DNA from: Roseibium sp.
GTDB lineage: Bacteria; Pseudomonadota; Alphaproteobacteria; Rhizobiales; Stappiaceae
DNA: 64,000 nucleotides
Assembly (NCBI GenBank): GCA_017643925.1
Contig: JAEPML010000002.1
Span: forward strand, 248,001 to 312,000
Reading direction: 5' to 3'
Part shown: positions 44,442-53,099 of the stretch, in pieces
Position numbering within the stretch: position 1 is the first letter of the stretch
Layout of the letters: each line of letters begins with the position of its first letter
Translations under genes and position numbers: made by a program
The notes under the pieces: model-generated
What the model was told of the DNA's origin: nothing
The model's database searches: none
What the model saw: the letters and a program-made list of their open reading frames with translations, nothing else

Positions 44442-44453
44442 ATATCATGCATC

Positions 44454-45050
44454 ATGACTGATACGCTGGTCCAAAAATCTTTGTCGGCGCGTGCGCCGGG
44501 CCCGGGCCGTCCTCGAAGCTTTGACGAGGGCGCGGCCCTCGATGCGGCGATGATGGTTTTCTGGCAAAAAGGATTTGAAGCGACTTCGCTTGACGACCTG
44601 ACCAAGGCAATGGGTCTGAGCAGATCCAGTTTCTATGGTGCTTTCGGTTGCAAGCAGGACCTGTTTCTGCGGGCGATCGAACATTATTCCCGAAGCGGGT
44701 TGAGCCGTCTGAAGGCGGTTGCGGACACATCGGATGGAGATCCGGTTGAAGCCATGATGACGGCCCTGTCCAATCCGGAAGGAGGGCAGGACGGTTGCCT
44801 GCTGGTCAATTGCATTACCGAACTTGCACCTCATGACGAGCAAGTCGCCGCGATTGGTCGGCGTCATCTGGAGATGATTGAAGACATTTTCGCGCAAGTT
44901 CTCGATCCGGAGAATCCGGATCGTGTGCGCGACAAGGCAAGCGCCTATTCGTCCTTGGCGATTGGCACCCTGGCCTTGAGGAAAGCCGGTATTCCGGCGG
45001 AACGAATTGCCAACACCCTGAAACAGGCAAGATCAGTGCTCTCTCCCTAA
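44454..45050 (+). CDS. TetR-family regulator (NemR-like)
   Basis: This 198-residue protein has GPGRPRSFDEGAALDAAMMVFWQKGFEATSLDDLTKAMGLSRSSFYGAFG (quoted for structure only in part) as its HTH region. GCLLVNCITELAPHD is typical of the AcrR/YxaF subgroup, with Cys residues in the ligand domain. It is followed by an Old Yellow Enzyme gene 117 bases on. The same palindrome lies in front of both genes, so it probably represses both and is induced by electrophiles or nitro-compounds, as NemR does with NemA. Confidence 0.88.
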   Translation: MTDTLVQKSLSARAPGPGRPRSFDEGAALDAAMMVFWQKGFEATSLDDLTKAMGLSRSSFYGAFGCKQDLFLRAIEHYSRSGLSRLKAVADTSDGDPVEAMMTALSNPEGGQDGCLLVNCITELAPHDEQVAAIGRRHLEMIEDIFAQVLDPENPDRVRDKASAYSSLAIGTLALRKAGIPAERIANTLKQARSVLSP

Positions 45051-45107
45051 AAAAGTTCAGGAGAACGACGCGGGCACAGCTGAACGATTGCTCGCATGCT
45101 TAATTAT

Positions 45108-45121
45108 GGACTGAACAGTCC
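45108..45121 (+). promoter_or_regulatory. TetR operator upstream of the oxidoreductase gene
   Basis: GGACTG-AA-CAGTCC is a perfect inverted repeat 46 bases before the oxidoreductase start, and the same half-sites occur in front of the TetR gene. Confidence 0.7.
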
Positions 45122-45167
45122 GTAAACAACGAACCAAGACGACGGACCTTGAAGAGGAAAACCCAGA

Positions 45168-46274
45168 ATGACTGACACCAAATTGTTCTCCCCGGCAAAG
45201 GCCGGAACGATCGAGTTGAAGAACCGCGTGGTCATGGCACCGTTGACTCGCAACAGGGCCCGCGCGGAAGACGACAGTCCCTACGAGCTGCATGCCGAGT
45301 ATTACGGCCAGCGGGCAGGTGCCGGGCTGATCATCACCGAGGCTTCGCAGGTATCACCGCAAGGCAAGGGCTATGCCTGGACGCCGGGCATCCATTCGGA
45401 CGCTCAGGTTGAGGGTTGGAAGAAGGTAACCCGCGCCGTTCAGGAAAAAGGCAGCAAGATCGTCATCCAGCTTTGGCATGTGGGCCGCATTTCGCATCCG
45501 GTGCTTCAGCCGGACGGTGCCGACCCTGTGGCCCCGTCTGCAATAGCCGCACAATCGAAAACCTTTGATGGAACGGCTTTTGTCGACACGCCAACACCGC
45601 GTGCGCTGAAAGCTGAAGAGATTCCAAGCATTGTCGAGGACTATAGGAAGGCGGCTGAAAATGCCAAGCGGGCCGGCTTCGACGGTATCGAAATCCACGC
45701 TGCCAACGGCTACCTGATCGACCAGTTCCTCCGAGACGGGTCCAACCAGCGCGATGATGCCTATGGTGGCTCTCTGGAGAACCGCTCGCGCTTTCTCAAA
45801 GAGGTCCTCGAGGCAGTGCTGAGCGTCTGGGAGCCTGGCCGTGTAGGCATTCGCCTGAGCCCCTTTTCCAACGCCAATGACATCGCCGACAGCAATCCTC
45901 AGGAGACGTTCTCCTATGTGATCAGGCTTTTGAACAGCTACGGTCTTTCCTACCTCCATCTGGTCGAAGGCCAGACCGGTGGTCCGCGCGACATTCCCGA
46001 AGGCGGTGATCTGGCGGCTCTCTATGCGCTCTTCAATGGCACCAGGATGGGGAACAACGGGTACGACAGAGACCTTGCCATCTCCGCAGTGAACGATGGC
46101 AGCCTTGATCTGGTGGCATTCGGTCGTCCCTTCATCGCCAATCCTGACCTTCCGGCAAGGCTTGAGCTGGAAGCGCCGCTCAACGAGTTGGACCCCGATA
46201 CGCTCTATGGCGGCGGTGCAAAGGGCTATACGGACTATCCGACGCTCGCCGAGGGCTCAGTTGCAGCCGAATAA
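45168..46274 (+). CDS. nemA: Old Yellow Enzyme (N-ethylmaleimide reductase type)
   Basis: This 368-residue FMN-dependent ene-reductase has an N-terminal MAPLTRNRARAEDDSPYEL, the substrate pair His in WHVGRISHP, the motif IHAANGYLIDQFLRDGSNQR, then DDAYGGSLENRSRF, and the C-terminal FGRPFIANPDLPARLE. It reduces electrophilic alkenes, nitroesters and quinones using NADPH. A palindrome shared with the adjacent TetR gene supports inducible control. A strong terminator follows 56 bases after the stop. Confidence 0.92.
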   Translation: MTDTKLFSPAKAGTIELKNRVVMAPLTRNRARAEDDSPYELHAEYYGQRAGAGLIITEASQVSPQGKGYAWTPGIHSDAQVEGWKKVTRAVQEKGSKIVIQLWHVGRISHPVLQPDGADPVAPSAIAAQSKTFDGTAFVDTPTPRALKAEEIPSIVEDYRKAAENAKRAGFDGIEIHAANGYLIDQFLRDGSNQRDDAYGGSLENRSRFLKEVLEAVLSVWEPGRVGIRLSPFSNANDIADSNPQETFSYVIRLLNSYGLSYLHLVEGQTGGPRDIPEGGDLAALYALFNGTRMGNNGYDRDLAISAVNDGSLDLVAFGRPFIANPDLPARLELEAPLNELDPDTLYGGGAKGYTDYPTLAEGSVAAE

Positions 46275-46329
46275 GGCTTCAGTTTCAGGCTGCCCGACAT
46301 CCACCCCCTCCGGGGCAGTCTGAAGGATG

Positions 46330-46368
46330 GCCGGTGCGCGGTTTCAGCCCGCACCGGCTTTCTTTTTT
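46330..46368 (+). terminator. Terminator after the Old Yellow Enzyme gene
   Basis: GCCGGTGCG pairs with CGCACCGGC across an 11-base loop and is followed by TTTCTTTTTT. It ends the nemA transcript just before the convergent DUF4345 gene. Confidence 0.88.
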
Positions 46369-46370
46369 GG

Positions 46371-46775
46371 TCAAGCCGGCAAAGGTGCAGGCAGTTTTCC
46401 CCTGCGCAGCAGGACCGCACACCATGTTCCAAGGCCCAGTTCGATTGCCGTCGCAAACACGAGGGAGAGCGGTGGAACCCCGTCCAGCGGCAGGCTGACG
46501 AGGCGTCCAAAACCGTAGGACAGCAACAGGCCCGCTGCTGCAAACAGCGCGTAGGATTCAATCCGTCGGTTTATCAGCCCCGCGACAGCCAGAACGCCGC
46601 TGAAAAGGATCAGTGCCCCGGGTGCACGTATTTCGCTCATCATCGCTGGCGAAGGATCAAGCACTATAGCATTCAGAGAGAACATGAATGCGGGATCAAA
46701 GGTCAGAAGACCGCCGATCACGAGGAAGGTGAGGGCTGCAAGTGTGAGTGCGATTTTAGTTTGGTCCAATGACAT
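46371..46775 (-). CDS. DUF4345 membrane protein
   Basis: This 134-residue protein has four predicted membrane helices. IALTLAALTFLVIGGLLTFDPAFMF, SEIRAPGALILFSGVLAVAG and LSLVFATAIELGLGTWCAVLL match DUF4345. The function is unknown. The ATG at 46775 has GGAGG upstream; a longer ORF to 46889 is rejected. It is divergent from an AraC regulator (133 bases), a common arrangement for a controlled target. Confidence 0.78.
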   Translation of the reverse strand: MSLDQTKIALTLAALTFLVIGGLLTFDPAFMFSLNAIVLDPSPAMMSEIRAPGALILFSGVLAVAGLINRRIESYALFAAAGLLLSYGFGRLVSLPLDGVPPLSLVFATAIELGLGTWCAVLLRRGKLPAPLPA

Positions 46776-46908
46776 ATCAGCCTCCGGCAAGTTGTGACCG
46801 TTGGAAAATGACGCCGGGAAACTGGATTTACTATGTCTAATAATCTTGAAAATATTGCAGAACGTCCAAAGACGTGGATGATCAGGCAAGTTCTTGGTAC
46901 GCTAGGTC

Positions 46909-47877
46909 ATGGCTGAGAGCTTCTTGAACAATCCGACCGGCTCGGTTTCGACGTCGGATCCCCTTGGTGAGATACTGCACCTTCTGCAGTTGGAGGGGAC
47001 GTTCTATTGCGTTCCTGAACTCTCGGCGCCCTGGGGGATAGAGGTGCCGGACCTTGACGGTCAGATGGTGCTCGTTGCGGTGACGGAAGGGGCATGTGTT
47101 CTGGAACTGCAAACGGATGACAATATTGAATTGCGTCCGGGACAATTGCTGCTGTTGCCTCATGGTCGACCCGTGATTCTGCGCAGCTCCGCTGATGCAG
47201 CTTCGACACCGCTGTTTGAAATTCCCGCGACCCGCCACAATCCCGTTTACGAGACCATGGTCTTTGGCGGGGGCGGATCGATTACGCGGATGACCTGCGG
47301 GGTCTTGAAAGTCGACGACATGACTGCAAGCAGGCTGACCGACCTCCTTCCTGCCTATATCTTCCTGGACTCCTTTGACCCGGATGCGGGCACATGGCTG
47401 CACGCTTCCCTGAGATTTCTGGCAGAGGAAGCGCGCAATCCGAAGCCGGGCGGCGAGATTGTCCTGACACGGCTGACAGACATTCTGGTGGTCCAGACGA
47501 TCAGATCCTGGCTGGAATCCGCACCACAGGAAAAGACCGGCTGGCTCGCGGCCCTGCGGGACTCGCGGGTGGGACGGGCGTTACAGGAATTCCACCGGGC
47601 GCCCCACCAGGCCTGGTCTGTCCAGGGATTGGCCGCCGCCGCCGGCATGTCACGGTCAGCTTTTGCCAGCCGCTTCAAGGAACTCGTGGGTGAGGGGGCC
47701 ATGCAATATGCTACGCGTTGGCGCATGCAGCTTGCACGGCGCGAACTTCTCCACGGGGAGTGCCAGACCGCGGAAATAGCCAGCAGGCTCGGATACGACT
47801 CCGAAGCGGCGTTCGCCCGTGCGTTCAAACGGGTTACGGGCCAAACGCCCGGATCTGTGCGTCGCGGAGTTGCCTAG
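46909..47877 (+). CDS. AraC-family regulator with cupin_6 sensor
   Basis: This 322-residue protein has an N-terminal cupin-type domain (about residues 15-200; LSAPWGIEVPDLDGQMVLVAV, then RPGQLLLLPHGRPVIL). A C-terminal pair of HTHs (SVQGLAAAAGMSRSAFASRF and EIASRLGYDSEAAFARAFKRVTG) follows. Such regulators commonly control nearby oxidoreductases or DUF4345-type genes. Its stop is shared (CTAG) with the convergent transporter gene. Confidence 0.88.
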   Translation: MAESFLNNPTGSVSTSDPLGEILHLLQLEGTFYCVPELSAPWGIEVPDLDGQMVLVAVTEGACVLELQTDDNIELRPGQLLLLPHGRPVILRSSADAASTPLFEIPATRHNPVYETMVFGGGGSITRMTCGVLKVDDMTASRLTDLLPAYIFLDSFDPDAGTWLHASLRFLAEEARNPKPGGEIVLTRLTDILVVQTIRSWLESAPQEKTGWLAALRDSRVGRALQEFHRAPHQAWSVQGLAAAAGMSRSAFASRFKELVGEGAMQYATRWRMQLARRELLHGECQTAEIASRLGYDSEAAFARAFKRVTGQTPGSVRRGVA

Positions 47878-49304
47878 GCCGCTGCGCTCTTCGTGCGTTG
47901 ATCGGCAATGGCCTGATCGATTTCCTCCAGCGAAACCCCACGTGTTTCGGGAGCAAAAGACCACGCATACCAAAGCCCGAACGCGCAACACAGCGCGAAC
48001 ATGCCGAACGTCATCGACTCACCCAGGCTGGCAGCCAGCGCCGGGAACAGAAAAACGACCAGGAAATTGCAGATCCAGTTGGAGAGTGATGCAACGGCCA
48101 TGCCCTTGCCCCGGAGTGCCAAAGGAAAGAGTTCCGACATGTAGAGCCACGGCAGGGGACCGAGGCTGATTGCAAAGAAAAAGACAAAGGCAAACAGTGC
48201 AATGAGCGTCAGCAGGGCAAGGTGCGGATTGTCCAGTTGAAAGAGGAGGGCAATGATTGCCAGGCTGGCAAAGGCGCCTGCAAAGCCGAAAATGAACAAT
48301 GGCCGCCTGCCGACCTTGTCCACGACTGCCATCGACAGGATCGTGACAAGCATGTTGATGGCACCAATGCCGGCAGTGGCGATCAGCTCGTTTGCAATCC
48401 CGCTCAACCCGGCCTTGTCGAGGATTTGCGGCGCATAGTTGAGGATCACGTTGATGCCGCTGAACTGCTGCAGGAAGAAGGCGGCCACCGAAAAGATCAA
48501 CAGCCCGCGCAAACGCGGTTCCCGAAACCGGCTCCAGCTCTCTTCGGAAGGGTCTGAAGGATGGCTGTCCTCAATCTCTCGGACGATGGTGTCCACCCGG
48601 TCGGTGGAGATATCGGGCTGCACCGTTTTCAAGACGGTACGGGCATCCTTCTCCTTGCCCGCAAGCACCAGCCAGCGCGGACTTTCGGGGGCTCTCAAAA
48701 TGCCGGCCAGGCAAATACACGCTGGTATGAGGCTGAAGCCGAGCATGAACCGCCACGACCCGGAATAGGAAAATGCCCAGTCGACCACGAAGGCTGCCAG
48801 AATGCCGATCGTGATCATCAACTGGAAGGCGGAGACAACGGCTCCGCGAATGCGGGCAGGGGCGATTTCCGCAAGATACATGGGTGCGACCAGCGAAGAC
48901 ACGCCGATTGCCATGCCGATGATCAGCCTGGCGAGCGTGAGAGACCAGACGCTGAAAGCGAGTGCTGCCGCCAGGGAGCCGGCTGCGAACAGGATTGAGC
49001 TGAAGATAAGAACCGGTCTTCGGCCGAAGCGGTCAACCGTGAGAAGCGCAACGACAGCTCCGAAAATGGCTCCGAACGGCACAGCGCCTGTCATGAAGCC
49101 TTCGCTCTGTGCCGTGAACACGAATTCCTTTTTCAAGAACGGCAGGGCACCTGAAATAACGCCGATATCGGTGCCGAACAGAAATCCGAACATGGCAGCG
49201 AGAACGGCAAGCAGTATGAGCAAAGGTAATCTCCCGAAATCGGTGGACGCCAAACAAGAAAACGCGACGGTTGGAACGCGGCTGAAGCAATCTTCGCAAA
49301 CCAT
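47874..49304 (-). CDS. MFS transporter of the sugar porter family
   Basis: This protein of about 476 residues has twelve helices. The start of the fold is LLAVLAAMFGFLFGTDIGVI, followed by DRFGRRPVLI, then PMYLAEIAPARIRGAVVS, PESPRWLV, QQFSGINVILNYAPQI, DKVGRRPLFI, and the last PETRGVSLEEID; all are sugar-porter signatures. It imports a sugar or polyol by proton symport; the substrate is unknown. The start is uncertain: the first ATG (49304) gives an odd Cys-rich N-terminus, while a TTG at 49223 has GGGAGA upstream and begins just before helix 1. It shares a CTAG with the convergent AraC gene. Confidence 0.88.
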   Translation of the reverse strand: MVCEDCFSRVPTVAFSCLASTDFGRLPLLILLAVLAAMFGFLFGTDIGVISGALPFLKKEFVFTAQSEGFMTGAVPFGAIFGAVVALLTVDRFGRRPVLIFSSILFAAGSLAAALAFSVWSLTLARLIIGMAIGVSSLVAPMYLAEIAPARIRGAVVSAFQLMITIGILAAFVVDWAFSYSGSWRFMLGFSLIPACICLAGILRAPESPRWLVLAGKEKDARTVLKTVQPDISTDRVDTIVREIEDSHPSDPSEESWSRFREPRLRGLLIFSVAAFFLQQFSGINVILNYAPQILDKAGLSGIANELIATAGIGAINMLVTILSMAVVDKVGRRPLFIFGFAGAFASLAIIALLFQLDNPHLALLTLIALFAFVFFFAISLGPLPWLYMSELFPLALRGKGMAVASLSNWICNFLVVFLFPALAASLGESMTFGMFALCCAFGLWYAWSFAPETRGVSLEEIDQAIADQRTKSAAA

Positions 49305-49382
49305 CGCGCAGGGGGAGTGGGGTTGCAAGCGCTGAATGCAAGAGGGCTTTACCTGCCATCAGAGTTGTCCTGTTGAGCGGCA

Positions 49383-49414
49383 GTGTTTCCGCTTGAAACA
49401 CCTGTGCGACACAG
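49383..49414. promoter_or_regulatory. Two adjacent inverted repeats upstream of ilvD and the transporter gene
   Basis: GTGTTTC-CGCTT-GAAACAC (49383-49401) is followed at once by CTGTG-CGA-CACAG (49402-49414). The site lies about 80 bases upstream of the MFS start and about 190 bases upstream of ilvD, divergent genes. A transcription-factor site is likely, but which gene it serves is unknown. Confidence 0.45.
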
Positions 49415-49601
49415 ACGCCTGGAACTGGCCTCAAGCGGCAACCGTACCGGAGCGTACTCTTTTTCGTTAAACTGGCCTTTCCCTCTTTTCAAAAACCTGT
49501 CACACCCAATATCAGGTTGAAAATCCGGGCGCGAAGGAGTTTGCGCGGTCGACATGTGTCACTGCCGCAATCCAGAAGCCTGCTAACGTTGGGAGAGACA
49601 T

Positions 49602-51446
49602 ATGCCCCCGTATCGTTCAAGAACATCCACCCATGGCCGCAACATGGCCGGAGCACGCGGCCTGTGGCGCGCGACCGGCATGAAGGACGATGATTTCGGC
49701 AAGCCGATCATCGCGATCTCCAACTCCTTCACACAGTTCGTGCCCGGACACGTGCATTTGAAGGATCTCGGCCAACTGGTCGCGCGTGAGGTCGAAAAGG
49801 CCGGCGGCGTTGCCAAGGAATTCAATACCATCGCCGTGGACGACGGCATCGCGATGGGACATGACGGCATGCTATATTCCCTGCCGTCGCGCGAAGTCAT
49901 TTCCGATGCCGTGGAATACATGGTCAACGGCCACTGTGCCGACGCGCTGGTTTGTATCTCGAACTGCGACAAGATCACGCCGGGCATGCTGAACGCGGCC
50001 ATGCGGCTCAACATTCCCGTTGTCTTCGTTTCCGGAGGCCCGATGGAAGCGGGCAAGGTCGTGCTGGAAAACGGCGTCGAAAAGGCGATTGACCTGGTCG
50101 ATGCCATGGTGGCGGCCGCAGATGACAGCATGTCCGATGCCGACGTTCTTGCGATGGAGCAGAATGCCTGCCCGACATGCGGCTCTTGTTCCGGCATGTT
50201 TACCGCCAATTCCATGAACTGCCTGACGGAAGCGCTCGGCCTGTCGCTGCCCGGCAATGGATCGACCCTGGCGACCCACGCGGATCGCGAGCGGCTGTTT
50301 GTCGAAGCGGGTCACCTGATCGTCGATCTGGCCAAGCGCTACTACGAGCAGGACGACGAAAGCGTTCTGCCGCGCAATATCGCGAACTTCAAGGCGTTCG
50401 AAAACGCCATGAGCCTCGATATTTCCATGGGCGGCTCGACCAACACCATCCTGCACCTGCTGGCAGCGTCCCAGGAAGGCGAGATCGGTTTCACCATTGA
50501 CGATATCGACCGGCTGTCCAAAAAGGTACCGGTCCTGTGCAAGGTTGCGCCCGCGGTCGAGAACATTCACATGGAAGACGTTCACCGCGCCGGCGGTATC
50601 ATGTCGATCCTTGGTGAGCTGGACCGGGCTGGATTGCTCCACACGGACGTTCCGACTGTTCATTCCTCGACCTTCAAGGAAGCCCTTGCGCGATGGGATA
50701 TCCGTCAGACGAATTCGGAGAGCGTCCACAAGTTCTTCAAGGCAGCGCCAGGCGGGGTTCCCACACAGGTCGCGTTCAGCCAGGAACGCCGCTGGGATGA
50801 CCTGGATCTCGACAGGGAGAACGGCGTCATCCGTGAACTGGACCACGCCTACAGCCAGGACGGCGGTCTCGCGGTTCTCTATGGCAACATTGCCGAAGAT
50901 GGCTGTGTCGTGAAGACAGCCGGTGTGGACGAAAGCATCCTGAAATTCACCGGTCCGGCTCGGATCTTCGAGAGCCAGGACAGCGCCGTTTCCGCGATCC
51001 TAACCAACAAGGTCAAGGAAGGCGACGTGGTTCTGATCCGTTACGAGGGACCGCGCGGTGGGCCCGGAATGCAGGAAATGCTCTATCCGACCAGCTATCT
51101 GAAGTCCAAGGGACTCGGCAAGGCCTGCGCCCTGGTGACCGATGGCCGTTTCTCTGGTGGCTCGTCCGGCCTTTCCATCGGTCATATCTCCCCGGAAGCT
51201 GCGGAAGGTGGAGCCGTTGGCCTGGTCGAGGAAGGGGACACGATTGTTATCGACATCCCCAACCGGATCCTGAAAGTCGATCTGACCGACGAAGAACTGG
51301 CAACACGTCGCGCTGCGATGGAAGCCAAGGGTCAGGACGCCTGGAAGCCGGTTGAAAAGCGCAAGCGTAAGGTTTCAAAGGCCCTGCGTGCCTACGCCGC
51401 CATGACCACAAGCGCTTCCAAGGGCGCCTATCGCGAAGTTGATTAG
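49602..51446 (+). CDS. ilvD: Dihydroxy-acid dehydratase
   Basis: This 614-residue iron-sulfur dehydratase of branched-chain amino acid synthesis converts 2,3-dihydroxy-isovalerate and dihydroxy-methylvalerate to keto acids. Cluster and active-site motifs are [26 protein letters not shown] and [40 protein letters not shown] is the C-terminal signature. Length and start [20 protein letters not shown] match the family. A clear terminator follows. The upstream ~300 bases hold two adjacent inverted repeats. Confidence 0.96.
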   Translation: MPPYRSRTSTHGRNMAGARGLWRATGMKDDDFGKPIIAISNSFTQFVPGHVHLKDLGQLVAREVEKAGGVAKEFNTIAVDDGIAMGHDGMLYSLPSREVISDAVEYMVNGHCADALVCISNCDKITPGMLNAAMRLNIPVVFVSGGPMEAGKVVLENGVEKAIDLVDAMVAAADDSMSDADVLAMEQNACPTCGSCSGMFTANSMNCLTEALGLSLPGNGSTLATHADRERLFVEAGHLIVDLAKRYYEQDDESVLPRNIANFKAFENAMSLDISMGGSTNTILHLLAASQEGEIGFTIDDIDRLSKKVPVLCKVAPAVENIHMEDVHRAGGIMSILGELDRAGLLHTDVPTVHSSTFKEALARWDIRQTNSESVHKFFKAAPGGVPTQVAFSQERRWDDLDLDRENGVIRELDHAYSQDGGLAVLYGNIAEDGCVVKTAGVDESILKFTGPARIFESQDSAVSAILTNKVKEGDVVLIRYEGPRGGPGMQEMLYPTSYLKSKGLGKACALVTDGRFSGGSSGLSIGHISPEAAEGGAVGLVEEGDTIVIDIPNRILKVDLTDEELATRRAAMEAKGQDAWKPVEKRKRKVSKALRAYAAMTTSASKGAYREVD

Positions 51447-51473
51447 GGTCTCCCACCTCAATAGAATTGTAGA

Positions 51474-51503
51474 AGCGGGCCATTGTGCCCGCTTTTTCTT
51501 TGG
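51474..51503 (+). terminator. ilvD intrinsic terminator
   Basis: AGCGGGC and GCCCGCT form a 7-base stem with a 6-base loop, then TTTTCTTT. It begins 28 bases after the ilvD stop. Confidence 0.9.
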
Positions 51504-51539
51504 TTTCCTCGCTGGTGGATCGCTGACAGATGGAGAAGC

Positions 51540-51887
51540 ATGCTTAGTCGCCTGAAGAAAAAGAAAGGGTTTCAGACGGGTGTCTGCGTGGCGATCATGC
51601 TTGTGAATGCGATACTCGTTTCAAATGCGCTTTCAACGCTCGGAAACGAAGAGTCCCGAAGTGTCTTTGATGTGCGCGTGGCTGAGATCCCCCGTGTCTA
51701 TTACCACTGGCTGGGATTGAGCCTTGTCTTCGGGGTCGCGTCCATGTGGTTGATCAGATACCGTGAGCCTCAGAGCCGCTGGGGTGCGCGCTTCTTCGCA
51801 TCGCTCTTGCTGCCTGCCTTTTTGCTGCTATTTACGCTGAACACGAAACTCTTTTCGTGGCAGAGCTTCCTGGAAACAGTCTTTTAG
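51540..51887 (+). CDS. Small membrane protein of unknown function
   Basis: This 115-residue protein starts MLSRLKKKKGFQTG, is positively charged at the N-terminus, and has helices VCVAIMLVNAILVSNALS, YYHWLGLSLVFGVASMWLI and FFASLLLPAFLLLFTLNT. I do not recognise the family. GGAGAA is close before the ATG at 51540; the ORF extends to 51483 across the ilvD terminator and is rejected. Confidence 0.6.
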   Translation: MLSRLKKKKGFQTGVCVAIMLVNAILVSNALSTLGNEESRSVFDVRVAEIPRVYYHWLGLSLVFGVASMWLIRYREPQSRWGARFFASLLLPAFLLLFTLNTKLFSWQSFLETVF

Positions 51888-51907
51888 ATGCCACAGCTAT
51901 TGTTTTG

Positions 51908-51928
51908 TATGTGAATCGTACTCACATA
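51908..51928 (+). promoter_or_regulatory. TATGTGA-N7-TCACATA inverted repeat
   Basis: This is a perfect 7-base inverted repeat 39 bases before the YdjM-like gene. TGTGA/TCACA half-sites resemble CRP/FNR-class sites but with 7 rather than 6 spacer bases. It could be a promoter-proximal operator. Confidence 0.35.
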
Positions 51929-51967
51929 ATCCGCTTACTTGAAGGTACCAGGGGCAGCTGGCGATAA

Positions 51968-53065
51968 ATGGACTCAATCACTCAATTCGTGCTTGGTGCG
52001 GCGGTCTCCACCGCGTGCCTTGGAAAGACCCTCGGGCCGCGCAAGGCTGCCCTTATCGGCGGCGTTCTGGGAACCGTGCCGGATCTTGACGTCTTTCTGC
52101 CTTTTGACGATCCGGTCGACAGTTTTGTTTATCACCGCGGCTGGACGCACTCTATCTTTGTCCACGCCCTCGCAGCCCCTGTTGTCGGCGAGGGGTTGAG
52201 GTTGTTGTTCAAGGATCTGCGCGAGCACAGATGGCTTGTCTGGGCAACGGTGTTCCTGTGCTTTTCGACCCATGCGATCATCGATGCCATGACGGTCTAC
52301 GGAACCCGTCTGTTCTGGCCCATCTATCCTGACCCTGTCGGTGTGGGATCCGTGTTCATCATTGACCCGCTCTATTCACTACCTCTGCTCGGTGTCGTCA
52401 TCTGGGCACTCTGCAAGAAGAACTGGTCCAGTCGCCTGCGAAACGGCGTTGTCGGCGCGCTTGCGGTCACGACCGCCTATATGGGTCTGAGCGTAGTGAT
52501 CCAGCACAGGGTGGAGGCACAGGCGCGCACGGTATTTGAGGAAAATGGCGGCGTCCCCGACAAGATTTACGCCATCGCGTCTCCCTTCAACATTCTGGTC
52601 TGGAAAGTGATCGGGCTCAGCGAGGATAAATACGAAAACCTCTATCTTTCGCTCCTGGATGGAGATGCGCCTGCCGAAATCTACACGCACCCGCGCCATC
52701 CGGAACTGGTGGCTTGTCTTCGGGATACCGAGGCCTTCAAGAAGCTGAACTGGTTCAGTCGCGGCTACTACCGGTCCGAACTCGTGGACAATCGGGTGGT
52801 TGTCTCTGATCTGAGGATGGGGCTGACCCCCGGTTATGCATTTCGATTTGCAATCGGTGAAAAGCAGGGCGAAGACATCAAGCCGGTCGGCCCGACGCGG
52901 GAAGAGGGCTTTGGACGGGTCAACGACCAGGATTGGGAGTGGTTTGCGGACCGTCTCAAGGGTATTCCGAGCGTGCGGCTGGCGGAAGCGACGGCGAAGA
53001 CCGAACAGCCTCTTCAGACGGCTCTCTCGCAGCAATGTGGTGGTGCCGAAACCAAGCAGGGATAA
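51968..53065 (+). CDS. YdjM/DUF457-like inner-membrane metal-dependent hydrolase
   Basis: This 365-residue protein has MDSITQFVLGAAVSTACLGK, followed by GTVPDLDVFLP, then YHRGWTHSIFVHALAAP and FCFSTHAIIDAMTVYGT-like conserved His/Asp motifs (CFSTHAIIDAMT) in membrane helices, as in the YdjM family. The C-terminal ~180 residues are soluble and extend beyond E. coli YdjM. The substrate is unknown. No ribosome site is striking, but GGGGCAG lies before the ATG. Confidence 0.82.
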   Translation: MDSITQFVLGAAVSTACLGKTLGPRKAALIGGVLGTVPDLDVFLPFDDPVDSFVYHRGWTHSIFVHALAAPVVGEGLRLLFKDLREHRWLVWATVFLCFSTHAIIDAMTVYGTRLFWPIYPDPVGVGSVFIIDPLYSLPLLGVVIWALCKKNWSSRLRNGVVGALAVTTAYMGLSVVIQHRVEAQARTVFEENGGVPDKIYAIASPFNILVWKVIGLSEDKYENLYLSLLDGDAPAEIYTHPRHPELVACLRDTEAFKKLNWFSRGYYRSELVDNRVVVSDLRMGLTPGYAFRFAIGEKQGEDIKPVGPTREEGFGRVNDQDWEWFADRLKGIPSVRLAEATAKTEQPLQTALSQQCGGAETKQG

Positions 53066-53099
53066 GGTCGCTGCGTTCCGAAAACCGGGTGTTCCCGAC

